Of a stretch of DNA of 15,792 nt, positions 1 through 8,032 are shown piece by piece. Position 1 is the first letter of the stretch. The number at the start of each line of letters is the position of its first letter. The notes under the pieces were generated by a model. It was not told the origin of the DNA and did no database searches. It saw nothing but the letters and a program-made list of their open reading frames with translations. A program made the translations under genes and the position numbers. The stretch is from Erythrobacter sp. UBA2510. Lineage in GTDB: Bacteria; Pseudomonadota; Alphaproteobacteria; Sphingomonadales; Sphingomonadaceae. The stretch is taken from NCBI GenBank assembly GCA_002341345.1, contig DDNW01000077.1:1-15792 (forward strand). The letters run 5' to 3'.

Positions 1-738
<738 letters not shown>

Positions 739-762
739 TTCAGGCGGGGCAGGGGCGCCGTT

Positions 763-1746
763 ATGCCCGTGACGCGCATCATTAATTCGTTCGATCCGCT
801 CGTCCGGCTGCTGCTGTTGGCGATCCTGCTTGCCTCTGCGGTGCCGGTCAGCGAAGAGTGGTTCGATACGGCCCGCTTCAGCTCCAATGCCGGGATTTTT
901 CTGCTCTTTCTGCTGAACGGCCTACGGCTGCCGCGCGCCGAGGTGCGCCGGGGCCTGCTCAATCCCAGGTACCTGCTGCCGCTGACCGTCTGGTGTTTCC
1001 TCGTTATGGGGATGGCGGGACTGGGCTTGTCCAGGCTGTCGGACAGCTGGCTTCCGGCGGAGATGGCGCTGGGCTTGCTGTTTCTAGGGCTGCTGCCCTC
1101 AACCGTGCAGTCGGCGACCGCCTATTCTTCGCTTGCAGGTGGTAATGTCGCAGCATCGGTCGTTGCTGCCGCTGTGCTCAATATCCTCGGTGTGTTCGCG
1201 ACTGCGCCGCTGCTGGCGCTGCTGGCCGGTACCCAGAGCGTCGAACTGGATATCGATGCGCTGCAACGGATTGCGACGATCCTGATCCTGCCCTTCGTGA
1301 GCGGCCAGATTTTGCAGACGCGCCTCGGCCATTACATCAAGGAGCACAAATATCTGGTGACCTGGCTTGATCGCGGGGTGATCGCGCTGGCTGTCTATGT
1401 CGCCTTTTCCAGTGCTGTGTCGCAGGGCCTGTGGACGAGCATGGCGATGCACGTCTGGGGCGCGATGCTGGCGCTGATCGCGGCATTTCTGGCGTTCGGC
1501 TTTATCGGCGCGTGGCTGGCGGGCGGTTTGCTGAAGCTCGACCGGGGGACACGGATCGCCTTCCTGTTTGCCGGGGGACAGAAGAGCATCGCTATTGGCG
1601 CGCCGCTGGCTGCGGTGCTGTTTCCGCCATCAGTGGCCGGGCTGTTGCTGGTGCCGGTGCTGATCTACCATCTGGCGCAGATGATCGTCTCGGCGCGTAT
1701 TGCCGCAATATTGAAACCGGCCCCGGTCATTCAGCCGGCTCAGTAG
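763..1746 (+). CDS. Bile acid:sodium symporter family protein (SBF-like)
   Basis: A 327-residue integral membrane protein with about ten hydrophobic segments. The LLPSTVQSATAYSSLAGGN stretch (110-128) and FAGGQKSIAIGAPLAAVLF (269-287) are the two unwound-helix/substrate-site regions typical of the SBF-like branch (Pfam SBF_like, E. coli YfeH type) of the bile acid:sodium symporter superfamily. Members are predicted sodium-coupled transporters of organic anions; the substrate here cannot be told from sequence. The ATG at 763 has a purine-rich AGGGG about seven bases upstream. It follows the PrsR-like gene by 24 bases with no visible terminator between. Its last 20 bases overlap the convergent DUF475 gene. 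Confidence 0.85.
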   Translation: MPVTRIINSFDPLVRLLLLAILLASAVPVSEEWFDTARFSSNAGIFLLFLLNGLRLPRAEVRRGLLNPRYLLPLTVWCFLVMGMAGLGLSRLSDSWLPAEMALGLLFLGLLPSTVQSATAYSSLAGGNVAASVVAAAVLNILGVFATAPLLALLAGTQSVELDIDALQRIATILILPFVSGQILQTRLGHYIKEHKYLVTWLDRGVIALAVYVAFSSAVSQGLWTSMAMHVWGAMLALIAAFLAFGFIGAWLAGGLLKLDRGTRIAFLFAGGQKSIAIGAPLAAVLFPPSVAGLLLVPVLIYHLAQMIVSARIAAILKPAPVIQPAQ

Positions 1747-2800
1747 CGGCCGTTTCCTTGCCGAACTTGCGCTGGTGACGCACCGACCACCACAGCGACA
1801 GTCCGATCAGCGCCGCGCCGATCAGGCCGGTGATCGTCTCCGGAATGTGGAACCGGGCAGAGGCGAGCATGATGCCGCCCAGCACGATGATCGCCCAGAA
1901 GGCCCCGTGTTCGAGGTAGAGATATTGCGCCAGCGTGCCCTTGCGCACGAGGTGGATCGTCATCGAACGCACGAACATCGCGCCGATTGACAAGCCGAGC
2001 GCAATCACCACCATGTTGTTCGACAGGGCGAAGGCACCGATCACGCCGTCGAAGCTGAAGCTGGCGTCGAGGATGTTGAGATAGAGGAAGCCGCCAAGCC
2101 CGCTTCTGACCACCGCGCCTGCCGCCTTCGCCGCCGCATCGCGCATTTCGAGCATGTGACTGATCCCCTCCACCGCGATGAAGGTGACGAGGCCCAGTAT
2201 GCCCGCAATGAGAAAGGTCAGCGCTTCCTCATCAGGCAGGATGGTCGAAATGCCCCACAAGGTCAGCAAAAGCAGTGCGATCTCGGCGGCAGGCAGGGCG
2301 GAAAAGCGGGCGAGGAATTGTTCGACCGAGCGGATCCAGTGCACGTCCTTCTCTTCGTCGAAGAAGAACTTGAGCCCGACCATGGCGAGGAAGGCGCCGC
2401 CGAAGCCGGCAATACCGACATGGGCGCTCGACACCAGCCGCTCATATTCCAGAGGGTCGTTCAACGACAGGTTCAGCGCCTGTATCGGCCCGATTCCGGC
2501 GGCGATAGCGACGATCGCCAGAGGAAAGACCACGCGCATGCCGAACACGGCAAAGGCAATGCCCCAAGTCAGAAAGCGACGCTGCCAGACCTCGTCCATT
2601 TCCTTGAGCACCGAGGCATTGACCACCGCATTGTCGAAACTGAGCGAGATTTCGAGCACGGACAGGACCACGATGATCCACAATATCTCCGCCGTTCCGG
2701 CAAGAGTGCCGGTACTGCCCATGCCGTACCAGGCGCCCAGGCCGAGGCAGAAGATCGTGAAGGCAAGCGAGAATTTGTAGAATTGCAGCAGCGTGGCCAT
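1727..2800 (-). CDS. DUF475 family TerC-like integral membrane protein
   Basis: A 357-residue polytopic protein. Two related motifs, SLSFDNAVVNA (52-62) and DASFSFDGVIGAFALS (245-260), lie in opposite halves. They match the internal pseudo-repeat of the TerC/LysE-like membrane fold, in which the intramembrane Asp and Asn are thought to handle metal ions. The DUF475 identification is by overall pattern (SFDNAVVNASVLKEMD, FFDEEKDVHWI at 146-156). TerC-clan proteins are linked to metal efflux or metal supply to exported enzymes; the role of DUF475 itself is not established, so no substrate is assigned. The start at 2800 has a GAGAG stretch upstream. panB lies 76 bases upstream on the same strand, and co-transcription is possible. 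The C-terminus is short and charged. Confidence 0.85.
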   Translation of the reverse strand: MATLLQFYKFSLAFTIFCLGLGAWYGMGSTGTLAGTAEILWIIVVLSVLEISLSFDNAVVNASVLKEMDEVWQRRFLTWGIAFAVFGMRVVFPLAIVAIAAGIGPIQALNLSLNDPLEYERLVSSAHVGIAGFGGAFLAMVGLKFFFDEEKDVHWIRSVEQFLARFSALPAAEIALLLLTLWGISTILPDEEALTFLIAGILGLVTFIAVEGISHMLEMRDAAAKAAGAVVRSGLGGFLYLNILDASFSFDGVIGAFALSNNMVVIALGLSIGAMFVRSMTIHLVRKGTLAQYLYLEHGAFWAIIVLGGIMLASARFHIPETITGLIGAALIGLSLWWSVRHQRKFGKETAATEPAE

Positions 2801-2876
2801 GCAGCGTTTCTCTCAGGAAATCAGGGTGGTGTGCGTCTGCTTCAACCAGAGCGCACGGAAGTTGGTGAGGACCGCG

Positions 2877-3746
2877 TCAGCGCGGTTGGTAGGTCTGGTC
2901 AGGGCCGGGGAAGGTCCGTTCGCGGACCTCTTTCGCATAGGTTTCGGCAGTGCGCGAGATCAGCCCGGCAATATCGTCATAGCGTTTGACGAAACGCGGT
3001 ACGCGCTCGAACATGCCCAGCATATCCTCTGACACCAGCACCTGACCGTCGCACTGGGCAGAGGCGCCGATGCCGATGGTCGGGCAGGAGACTTTCTTCG
3101 TCACCTCGATCGCTATCGGTTCGACCACGCCTTCCACCACGATGGCGAAGGCCCCCGCTTCGCATAGCGCGACGGCATCGCCGACGATCTTGTCCGCCTC
3201 GACATCGCTGCGCCCGCGCGCCGCGTAGCCGCCCAGCACGTTGACCGCCTGTGGGGTAAGGCCGACATGGCCCATCACCGGAATGCCGCGTCGGGTCAGA
3301 AAGGCCACGGTCTCGGCCATCGCCTCGCCGCCTTCCAGCTTTACTGCCGCCGCGCCGCTTTCCTTCATCAGATGCGCCGCCGTGTCGAAAGCGTCTTCGG
3401 GCGAGGACTCATAGCTGCCGAATGGCAGGTCGACGACGACCAGCGAATGATAGGACCCGCGCACCACCGCGGCGGCATGGTTGGCCATCATCTCCAGCGT
3501 TACCGGAATTGTTGAGGGCAGGCCGTAAATGACCTGACCGAGCGAATCGCCGACGAGCAGCATGTCGCAATGCGGATCGAGCAGTTGCGCCTGGCGGGCT
3601 GTGTAGGCCGTCAGCATAACAAGCGGCTCTTCGGTCACGCCATCGACCTTGCGTTGGCGGATCTTGGGGACAGTGAGCCGACGCATGGGGGCCGGGGTCG
3701 GATTGGCGCGGCTGGTGGAGGTGTCGAGGTTGAAGGTCGTGGACAT
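2877..3746 (-). CDS. panB: 3-methyl-2-oxobutanoate hydroxymethyltransferase
   Basis: A 289-residue cytoplasmic enzyme that transfers a hydroxymethyl group from 5,10-methylenetetrahydrofolate to 2-oxoisovalerate, giving ketopantoate, the first committed step of pantothenate and CoA synthesis. The PanB TIM barrel is recognised by VGDSLG (65-70, with the metal-ligand Asp), VVDLPFGSY (104-112), AVKLEGG (134-140), MGHVGLTPQ (158-166), the catalytic-Glu region VVEGVVEP (203-210) and IGIGAS (224-229). Length is close to normal (about 264 in E. coli), with an N-terminal extension of some 25 residues rich in Ser, Thr and Pro. The ATG at 3746 has AAAGG five bases upstream, supporting the long form; MRRLTVPKI (Met21) is an alternative start. 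No panC lies next to it. The NSS transporter diverges from it across 85 bases. Confidence 0.96.
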   Translation of the reverse strand: MSTTFNLDTSTSRANPTPAPMRRLTVPKIRQRKVDGVTEEPLVMLTAYTARQAQLLDPHCDMLLVGDSLGQVIYGLPSTIPVTLEMMANHAAAVVRGSYHSLVVVDLPFGSYESSPEDAFDTAAHLMKESGAAAVKLEGGEAMAETVAFLTRRGIPVMGHVGLTPQAVNVLGGYAARGRSDVEADKIVGDAVALCEAGAFAIVVEGVVEPIAIEVTKKVSCPTIGIGASAQCDGQVLVSEDMLGMFERVPRFVKRYDDIAGLISRTAETYAKEVRERTFPGPDQTYQPR

Positions 3747-3788
3747 GCGGCCTTTCTAGCAGAGACGGCCCTCGACGCGAGCATCGAT

Positions 3789-3803
3789 TCAATGCATCAT
3801 TGA
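3789..3803. repeat. Short dyad in the panB / NSS-transporter divergent intergenic region
   Basis: TCAATG, a CAT spacer and CATTGA form a perfect 6-bp inverted repeat in the 85-base gap between the divergent panB and the sodium symporter gene. The position would suit an operator acting on either gene, but the arms are short and chance is a real possibility. I could not pick convincing -35/-10 pairs in this gap. Confidence 0.3.
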
Positions 3804-3831
3804 TAAGCTTCGGGACGAATAGGGAATTTTC

Positions 3832-5265
3832 ATGGGGATTTCGGGGACAGGCTCAGTGGCGGGTACCGCGCGCGACGGTTGGTCCTCTCGCACGGCCTTT
3901 ATCCTCGCCGCGATCGGTTCAGCAGTCGGCTTGGGCAATCTGTGGCGTTTTCCGGCCGAAGCGGGTGCCAATGGAGGTGGTGCATTCGTCGTCTTTTATA
4001 TCGGTTGTGTCCTGCTGATTGGCCTGCCGATCCTGCTGTCCGAAACGTTGATTGGGCGCCACGGTCAGGCCAGTGCGCCGGAAAGCGTACGCCGCGTGGC
4101 CCTGCAATCGAAGGCCTCTCCGGCATGGGGACTACTCGCCGATCTTGGCGTGCTCGGCTCGTTCCTGATTCTGTCTTTCTACTGCGTGGTCGGAGGCTGG
4201 GTGCTCTACTACGTCGGCATCTTTGCCGTGGACGTCGTGCAATCCGGCCCCTTCGGCGGCGCTTTTGAAAGCATGAGCGCCGAGGAGATCGAGGCGTTGC
4301 TGCCCGACCTCTTCGCCAACGGCCCGCTGATGGTCGGGCTCGATGCGCTGTTTCTGGGCATCACCCTCTATTTCGTCGCCAAGGGGGTGTCGGGCGGCAT
4401 TGAGTGGGTCGCCAAATGGATGATGCCGGCCTTTTTCGTGCTGCTGGTGGCGATTACCATTTACAGCGCGGTGGGCGGTGCCTTCGAGGAAACCGTAGCC
4501 TACCTTTTCACCTTTGAATGGGACAAGTTGACTGGGCCGGTCATGCTCGCGGCATTGGGGCAAGCCTTCTTCTCGCTGTCGCTGGGGCTCGCCTGCATGA
4601 TAACCTATGGCAGCTATGTCGGGCGTAGCGTGAATCTGGCCGGGACTTCGACGATTGTTGCCGGGGCGGATACGGCGGTGGCGCTAATTGCGGGGCTGTG
4701 CCTGTTCCCGATCGTCTTTGCAGCGGGCCTGCCGGCAAATGCCGGTCCCGGCCTGATGTTCCAGACCCTGCCGCATGCCTTCCAGTCGATGCCCGGCGGG
4801 CCGCTGGTTGGACTATTGTTCTTCGTCATGGTCGCGGTCGCGGCCCTGACGAGTTCAGTCTCGCTGCTCGAGCCGCCCGTGGCATGGATGATCGATCGCT
4901 TCCGGATCGTCCGCCCCGTCAGTACGGGGATCGTTGCGGCGGGCGCCATGGTGCTGGGGGCGCTCTCGGCGTTGTCATTCAATACGATGGGTTGGTTTCA
5001 CCCGCTCGGCTTCATCCCGCTGTTCGAAGGGCAGGGCATGTTCGATGTGCTGGATGGGCTTACGGCCAAACTTTTCATGCCGATCGGGGCCATCCTGACA
5101 GCGATCTTCGTTGGCTGGATCGCCGACCGGAGGCTGGTCGATAGCGAGAACGGTCTGGGCGGTATTCTGCACCTGTTCTGGCTGCTGCTGGTCCGCTTCC
5201 TGTGTCCGCTGGCACTGCTCGGCATCCTGATTGCCGGGCTGTTCCCGGACCTGTTCGGCGGTTAG
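3832..5265 (+). CDS. Sodium-dependent transporter, neurotransmitter:sodium symporter (NSS) family
   Basis: A 477-residue membrane protein. The family's first-helix signature is clear: AAIGSAVGLGNLWRFPAEAG (26-45) followed by ANGGGAFVVFYIGCVLLIGLP (46-66), corresponding to the unwound TM1 and sodium sites of LeuT. The later segment FFSLSLGLACMITYGSYVGR matches TM6 and the loop after it. NSS proteins couple sodium entry to uptake of an amino acid or related solute across the inner membrane; the substrate is not readable here. The ATG at 3832 follows AGGGAA by about five bases. The gene ends 110 bases before the APC permease. The gap contains only weak imperfect inverted repeats and no clear terminator, so the two may be read together. 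Confidence 0.92.
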   Translation: MGISGTGSVAGTARDGWSSRTAFILAAIGSAVGLGNLWRFPAEAGANGGGAFVVFYIGCVLLIGLPILLSETLIGRHGQASAPESVRRVALQSKASPAWGLLADLGVLGSFLILSFYCVVGGWVLYYVGIFAVDVVQSGPFGGAFESMSAEEIEALLPDLFANGPLMVGLDALFLGITLYFVAKGVSGGIEWVAKWMMPAFFVLLVAITIYSAVGGAFEETVAYLFTFEWDKLTGPVMLAALGQAFFSLSLGLACMITYGSYVGRSVNLAGTSTIVAGADTAVALIAGLCLFPIVFAAGLPANAGPGLMFQTLPHAFQSMPGGPLVGLLFFVMVAVAALTSSVSLLEPPVAWMIDRFRIVRPVSTGIVAAGAMVLGALSALSFNTMGWFHPLGFIPLFEGQGMFDVLDGLTAKLFMPIGAILTAIFVGWIADRRLVDSENGLGGILHLFWLLLVRFLCPLALLGILIAGLFPDLFGG

Positions 5266-5375
5266 CTCATGGACTGAATTTCCTCGATTGTGTTGCGATC
5301 GAAATTAGCTAGATTTCACACTCGCTGACGGTCGTGCGGGAGTGTCCTTCACGAGCAGTGCGGGTCCTCACATCC

Positions 5376-6929
5376 ATGATCTTCGGTCGTATCAAGCCGC
5401 TCGACGCCATCCTCGCGACGGCGGAGAAGAAATCGCTGCATCGTTCGCTCGGTGCCTTCCAGTTGACCATGCTCGGCATCGGGGCCGTGATCGGCACCGG
5501 TATCTTCGTACTTACCGCAGAGGCGGCCCAAAAGGCTGGCCCCGGCATGATGGTCAGCTTCATCATTGCCGGTTTCGTCTGCAGCGTCGCAGCCCTGTGC
5601 TATGCCGAAATGGCGGCGATGGTGCCCGTCTCAGGTTCGGCCTATACCTACAGCTACGCAGTGATGGGCGAGACGGTCGCGTGGATGGTCGGCTGGGCGC
5701 TGATCCTCGAGTATGCGATTGCGGCTGGCGCGGTCTCGGTCGGCTGGTCGGGTTATTTCGTCGGCTGGCTGGAGACAAGCTTCGGCATCGACATCCCGCT
5801 CAGCCTTGTGCGGGGACCGTTTGACGGCGGAGCGATCAACGTGCCCGCGATGGTGATTGCCATGGTCGTCACAGCGCTGCTGGTGAAGGGCACCAAGGAA
5901 AGCGCCACGGTCAATGCGGTGCTGGTGGGCATCAAGATCCTCGCCCTCACTCTTTTCGTGATGCTGGCACTACCGGTTATCAAGGCGGGCCAGTTCGAGC
6001 CCTTTGCACCTAACGGCTTTACCGGCATCTCGGCTGCGGCGGCCTCGATCTTCTTCGCCTATGTCGGCTTCGACGCAGTCTCCACGGCAGCCGAGGAGAC
6101 CCGTAACCCGCAGCGCAACATGCCGATTGGCCTGATCGGCTCCCTCGGCATTTGTACCCTGTTCTACCTACTGGTTGCAGCAGGTGTGATCGGTACAGTC
6201 GGAGCACAGCCGGTTTCCGGGCCGGCGGGAGAAGTTCTGTCGCCGGGCACACCCGCTCTGGCTGATGCCTGTGCTGCGATTCAGGAAAACGCCGTCGTCT
6301 GCTCCAAGGAGGCGCTGGCATGGACACTGAAGTCGATCGGCTACCCCTTCGTCGGCTGGCTGGTAGGGGCAGCGGCGATCCTGGCCTTGCCCTCGGTAAT
6401 TTTGATGATGATGTTCGGCCAGACGCGCATCTTTTTCGTGATGAGCCGCGATGGCCTGCTGCCTGAGAAGTTCTCGCAGGTTCACCCCAGGTTCCACACG
6501 CCGCATGTGATCACGATCCTGACGGGTATCTTTGTGACGCTGTTTGCCGCTTTCTTCCCGGTCGGCCTGCTGGCCGATGTGTCGAACTCTGGTACCCTGT
6601 TTGCCTTTGCCGCGGTTTCGATTGCGGTTCTGGCGCTGCGAAAGAGCGACCCCGCCCGTGTACGTCCGTTTCGTACCCCGATGATCGGGGTTATCGCGCC
6701 ACTCGCGATCATCGGCTGTGTTTATCTGTTTTTCAGTCTCTCGCTGGTGACGCTCGAACTTTTCTTTGGCTGGGCCGCAGTCGGGCTCGTGGTCTATTAT
6801 CTCTATGGCTATCGCAACAGCCATGTGGGCCTGGGCAAGGTCGAGGTCCACGAGGAAGACGCCGAGACGCCACCGCAGCCTGTCGCACCATTACCCGGGG
6901 TCCATACCCCTGGCGGGAAGGATGCGTAA
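5376..6929 (+). CDS. APC-superfamily amino acid permease (cationic amino acid transporter-like)
   Basis: A 517-residue membrane protein. The family helix-1 motif GIGAVIGTGIFVLT (34-47), the SGSAYTYSYAVMGE region (86-99) and FFAYVGFDAVSTAAEETRNP mark an APC-superfamily permease closest to the CAT/YfnA type. It should import amino acids across the inner membrane; which ones is unknown. I chose the ATG at 5376 because the protein then starts MIFGRIKPLDAILATAEKKS, the usual short amphipathic lead-in. A GTG at 5334 would add 14 residues unlike the family. The ribosome site is weak for either start. Two Cys residues flank an insert rich in Ala and Pro in a probable periplasmic loop before the FVGWLVGAAAILALPSV helix. 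The C-terminal tail is acidic then proline-rich. The TAA stop sits in the loop of a strong hairpin. Confidence 0.92.
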   Translation: MIFGRIKPLDAILATAEKKSLHRSLGAFQLTMLGIGAVIGTGIFVLTAEAAQKAGPGMMVSFIIAGFVCSVAALCYAEMAAMVPVSGSAYTYSYAVMGETVAWMVGWALILEYAIAAGAVSVGWSGYFVGWLETSFGIDIPLSLVRGPFDGGAINVPAMVIAMVVTALLVKGTKESATVNAVLVGIKILALTLFVMLALPVIKAGQFEPFAPNGFTGISAAAASIFFAYVGFDAVSTAAEETRNPQRNMPIGLIGSLGICTLFYLLVAAGVIGTVGAQPVSGPAGEVLSPGTPALADACAAIQENAVVCSKEALAWTLKSIGYPFVGWLVGAAAILALPSVILMMMFGQTRIFFVMSRDGLLPEKFSQVHPRFHTPHVITILTGIFVTLFAAFFPVGLLADVSNSGTLFAFAAVSIAVLALRKSDPARVRPFRTPMIGVIAPLAIIGCVYLFFSLSLVTLELFFGWAAVGLVVYYLYGYRNSHVGLGKVEVHEEDAETPPQPVAPLPGVHTPGGKDA

Positions 6930-6940
6930 TCCTTCCCGCC
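6912..6940 (+). terminator. Perfect 12-bp hairpin over the permease stop codon, no U-tract
   Basis: GGCGGGAAGGAT at 6912-6923 pairs perfectly with ATCCTTCCCGCC at 6929-6940 around a five-base loop. The TAA stop (6927-6929) lies at the loop and the start of the second arm. The structure sits between two convergent genes and is strong enough to stop or protect transcripts. Neither side has a run of T, so it is not a classical intrinsic terminator; a Rho-assisted stop or a 3'-end stabiliser is an equal reading. Confidence 0.6.
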
Positions 6941-7014
6941 TGAGGGGCTGGAACGAAACTCGGGAGCAATTCCCACTGCCGCTCCCATTGCCGCCCGGAT
7001 TCACACGGCCGTAA

Positions 7015-7485
7015 TTACAATGCGGTCTCGGCATGCTCTTCGCGCGCTTCCTCGCGTACGTCGAAGCCGAGCAGCATCTTCGCATTGTCGATGAAGCCCA
7101 GGTCCGAATTCCAGATTTCGGCCTGCCCCAAATCCATTCGCAGCATGATCAGGTTTGGATCGTCCTTGCCGCCCGGGAACCAGGCTTGGACCACCGAACT
7201 CCACTGCTTGTCGAGCCGTTCCTTGCTGGTCTCGGTCGAAATGACGCCGGTAAAGCGAGCGAAGATATCGTGGCCCTTCGCCTCGAAGGTGGCGGTTGCC
7301 GCACCGCCGCTCGCCAGATGATGATCCTTGCGGGTGAAGAACCAGATCGCGCTGTCGGCATGCTTGTCAAGCTGGGCGGTCATCGGCACCGCACCTTCGG
7401 CATGGCCATCGAGCTGGAGAAACACGAAGGGGCTGTCTACCATGGCGGTCCAGAACTTGTGCTTCAGGTCTTTCGTATCGGTCAT
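7015..7485 (-). CDS. Pyridoxamine 5'-phosphate oxidase-like FMN-binding split-barrel protein (general stress protein 26 type)
   Basis: A 156-residue soluble protein. The fold signature runs through FVFLQLDGHAEGAVPMTAQL (21-40), the FFTRKDHHLASGG region (49-61), FARFTGVISTETSKERLDKQW (75-95) and WFPGGKDDPNLIMLRMDLGQAEIW (102-125). This is the general stress 26-like group of FMN-binding split barrels, not the true pdxH enzyme. Members bind FMN or F420-like cofactors; the reaction is unknown. The start at 7485 is fixed by a strong AAGGAG at 7493-7498. An EcfG-type promoter lies just upstream, which fits a stress role. No clear terminator follows; the 85-base gap to the permease holds the hairpin at 6912-6940 and a tandem imperfect 12-mer at 6972-6995. 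Confidence 0.88.
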   Translation of the reverse strand: MTDTKDLKHKFWTAMVDSPFVFLQLDGHAEGAVPMTAQLDKHADSAIWFFTRKDHHLASGGAATATFEAKGHDIFARFTGVISTETSKERLDKQWSSVVQAWFPGGKDDPNLIMLRMDLGQAEIWNSDLGFIDNAKMLLGFDVREEAREEHAETAL

Positions 7486-7508
7486 AAATGGTCTCCTTAT
7501 GCATACCG

Positions 7509-7534
7509 AACGAAGGTTGGTGCCATGAAGTTCC
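7509..7534 (-). promoter_or_regulatory. Candidate EcfG (general stress sigma factor) promoter
   Basis: On the minus strand GGAAC (7534-7530) is followed after 17 bases by CGTT (7512-7509). The published alphaproteobacterial EcfG consensus is GGAAC-N16/17-cGTT. It lies 24 bases upstream of the start codon of the split-barrel stress protein, with the ribosome site AAGGAG directly after the expected transcript start. Position, strand and downstream gene all fit. Confidence 0.7.
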
Positions 7535-7602
7535 GAAGCTTCCGATTACGTGAATACAAAGGGATAGCGCAGGTGAGGCTCCACCTGAATTCCATCAGCA
7601 CC

Positions 7603-7629
7603 AAAAAGAAAGACCCCGCCGAAGCGGGG
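7603..7629 (-). terminator. Intrinsic terminator with UUCG loop
   Basis: Read on the minus strand, CCCCGC, a TTCG loop and GCGGGG form a perfect stem closed by the very stable c(UUCG)g tetraloop, followed by TCTTTCTTTTTGG (down to 7603). It lies 38 bases past the stop of the 76-residue small gene and separates it from the downstream stress gene on the same strand. A further inverted repeat, CAGGTG/CACCTG at 7570-7587, follows it without a T run. Confidence 0.88.
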
Positions 7630-7667
7630 CCTCACTTTGCGACCATCAAGAGATGATCAGCGCCAGA

Positions 7668-7898
7668 CTAGGGGCTGGCGGGGGTTTCGTCGTCTTCGTT
7701 CTCTTCAACGAGGAAGACGATCGCGGCAGCGAGAACCGCAAAGCCTAGAACGAGCCAGACTTCGCTGCCGCCGCCGATCTTTTCGCTCGTGCTGACGGGC
7801 GATGCGGTGCGGGCGGCGGTATCGGTTGCGGCAGCGGCCGAAACCGACTGACCGGCAACAAGCGCTGCTGCGCCTGCCATCGTAAGAATGTTCTTCAT
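7668..7898 (-). CDS. Small secreted or membrane-anchored protein of unknown function
   Basis: A 76-residue protein I do not recognise. An N-terminal signal-like segment (MKNILTMAGAAALVAGQSVSA, 1-21) with a likely AXA cleavage region (20-24) is followed by a Ser/Thr/Ala-rich linker. One transmembrane helix (about 47-64, WLVLGFAVLAAAIVFLV) and a very acidic tail (EENEDDETPASP) complete it. The start is set at 7898 by GAGGT about six bases upstream; longer readings to 7952 add a basic stretch unlike a signal peptide. It has its own terminator and sits alone, so it is a single-gene unit. The helix followed by an acidic tail suggests a type I or twice-spanning inner membrane protein. The family function is unknown. 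Confidence 0.72.
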   Translation of the reverse strand: MKNILTMAGAAALVAGQSVSAAAATDTAARTASPVSTSEKIGGGSEVWLVLGFAVLAAAIVFLVEENEDDETPASP

Positions 7899-7936
7899 GG
7901 CTAACCTCACTTTGTGACTCTGAACCTTCAATCGTT

Positions 7937-7970
7937 GCCTACCGCAATGCACAAGGGCAGGTCAAGTTCC
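7937..7970 (-). promoter_or_regulatory. Possible promoter of the 76-residue small gene
   Basis: On the minus strand CTTGACC (7966-7960) is a good alphaproteobacterial -35, but the hexamer 17 bases on, GTAGGC (7942-7937), is a poor -10. Overlapping it, GGAAC (7970-7966) is followed after 16 bases by CATT (7949-7946), one mismatch from the EcfG consensus. One of these may serve the gene starting at 7898; I cannot choose between them. Confidence 0.3.
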
Positions 7971-8032
7971 GCATCTTTGCCTAAATAACCCTTATTACTC
8001 GTTAATCCTTGCGATGACGGGGGGGTGGTTGA

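Noticed and set aside
2801..2876. Possible short peptide between panB and DUF475 on the minus strand, ending with KQTHTTLIS
   Set aside because: The frame reads plausibly for about 20 codons but has no start codon or ribosome site of its own.
2156..2989. Plus-strand open frame of about 277 codons opposite DUF475 and the end of panB
   Set aside because: Composition is Gln/Arg/Gly/Asp-rich and typical of a GC-rich shadow; both minus-strand genes are convincing.
5334..5375. GTG start extending the APC permease by 14 residues
   Set aside because: The added MRECPSRAVRVLTS is unlike permease N-termini; the ATG at 5376 gives the expected lead-in.
5266..5375. Inverted repeats in the gap between the NSS and APC transporters (for example ACACTC/GAGTGT at 5318-5345)
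   Set aside because: Arms are short, the loop is long and unpaired, and there is no T run; not convincing as a terminator or operator.
7033..7656. Plus-strand open frame over the split-barrel gene and its promoter
   Set aside because: It runs through a clear promoter, ribosome site and terminator of the opposite strand and encodes no known motif.
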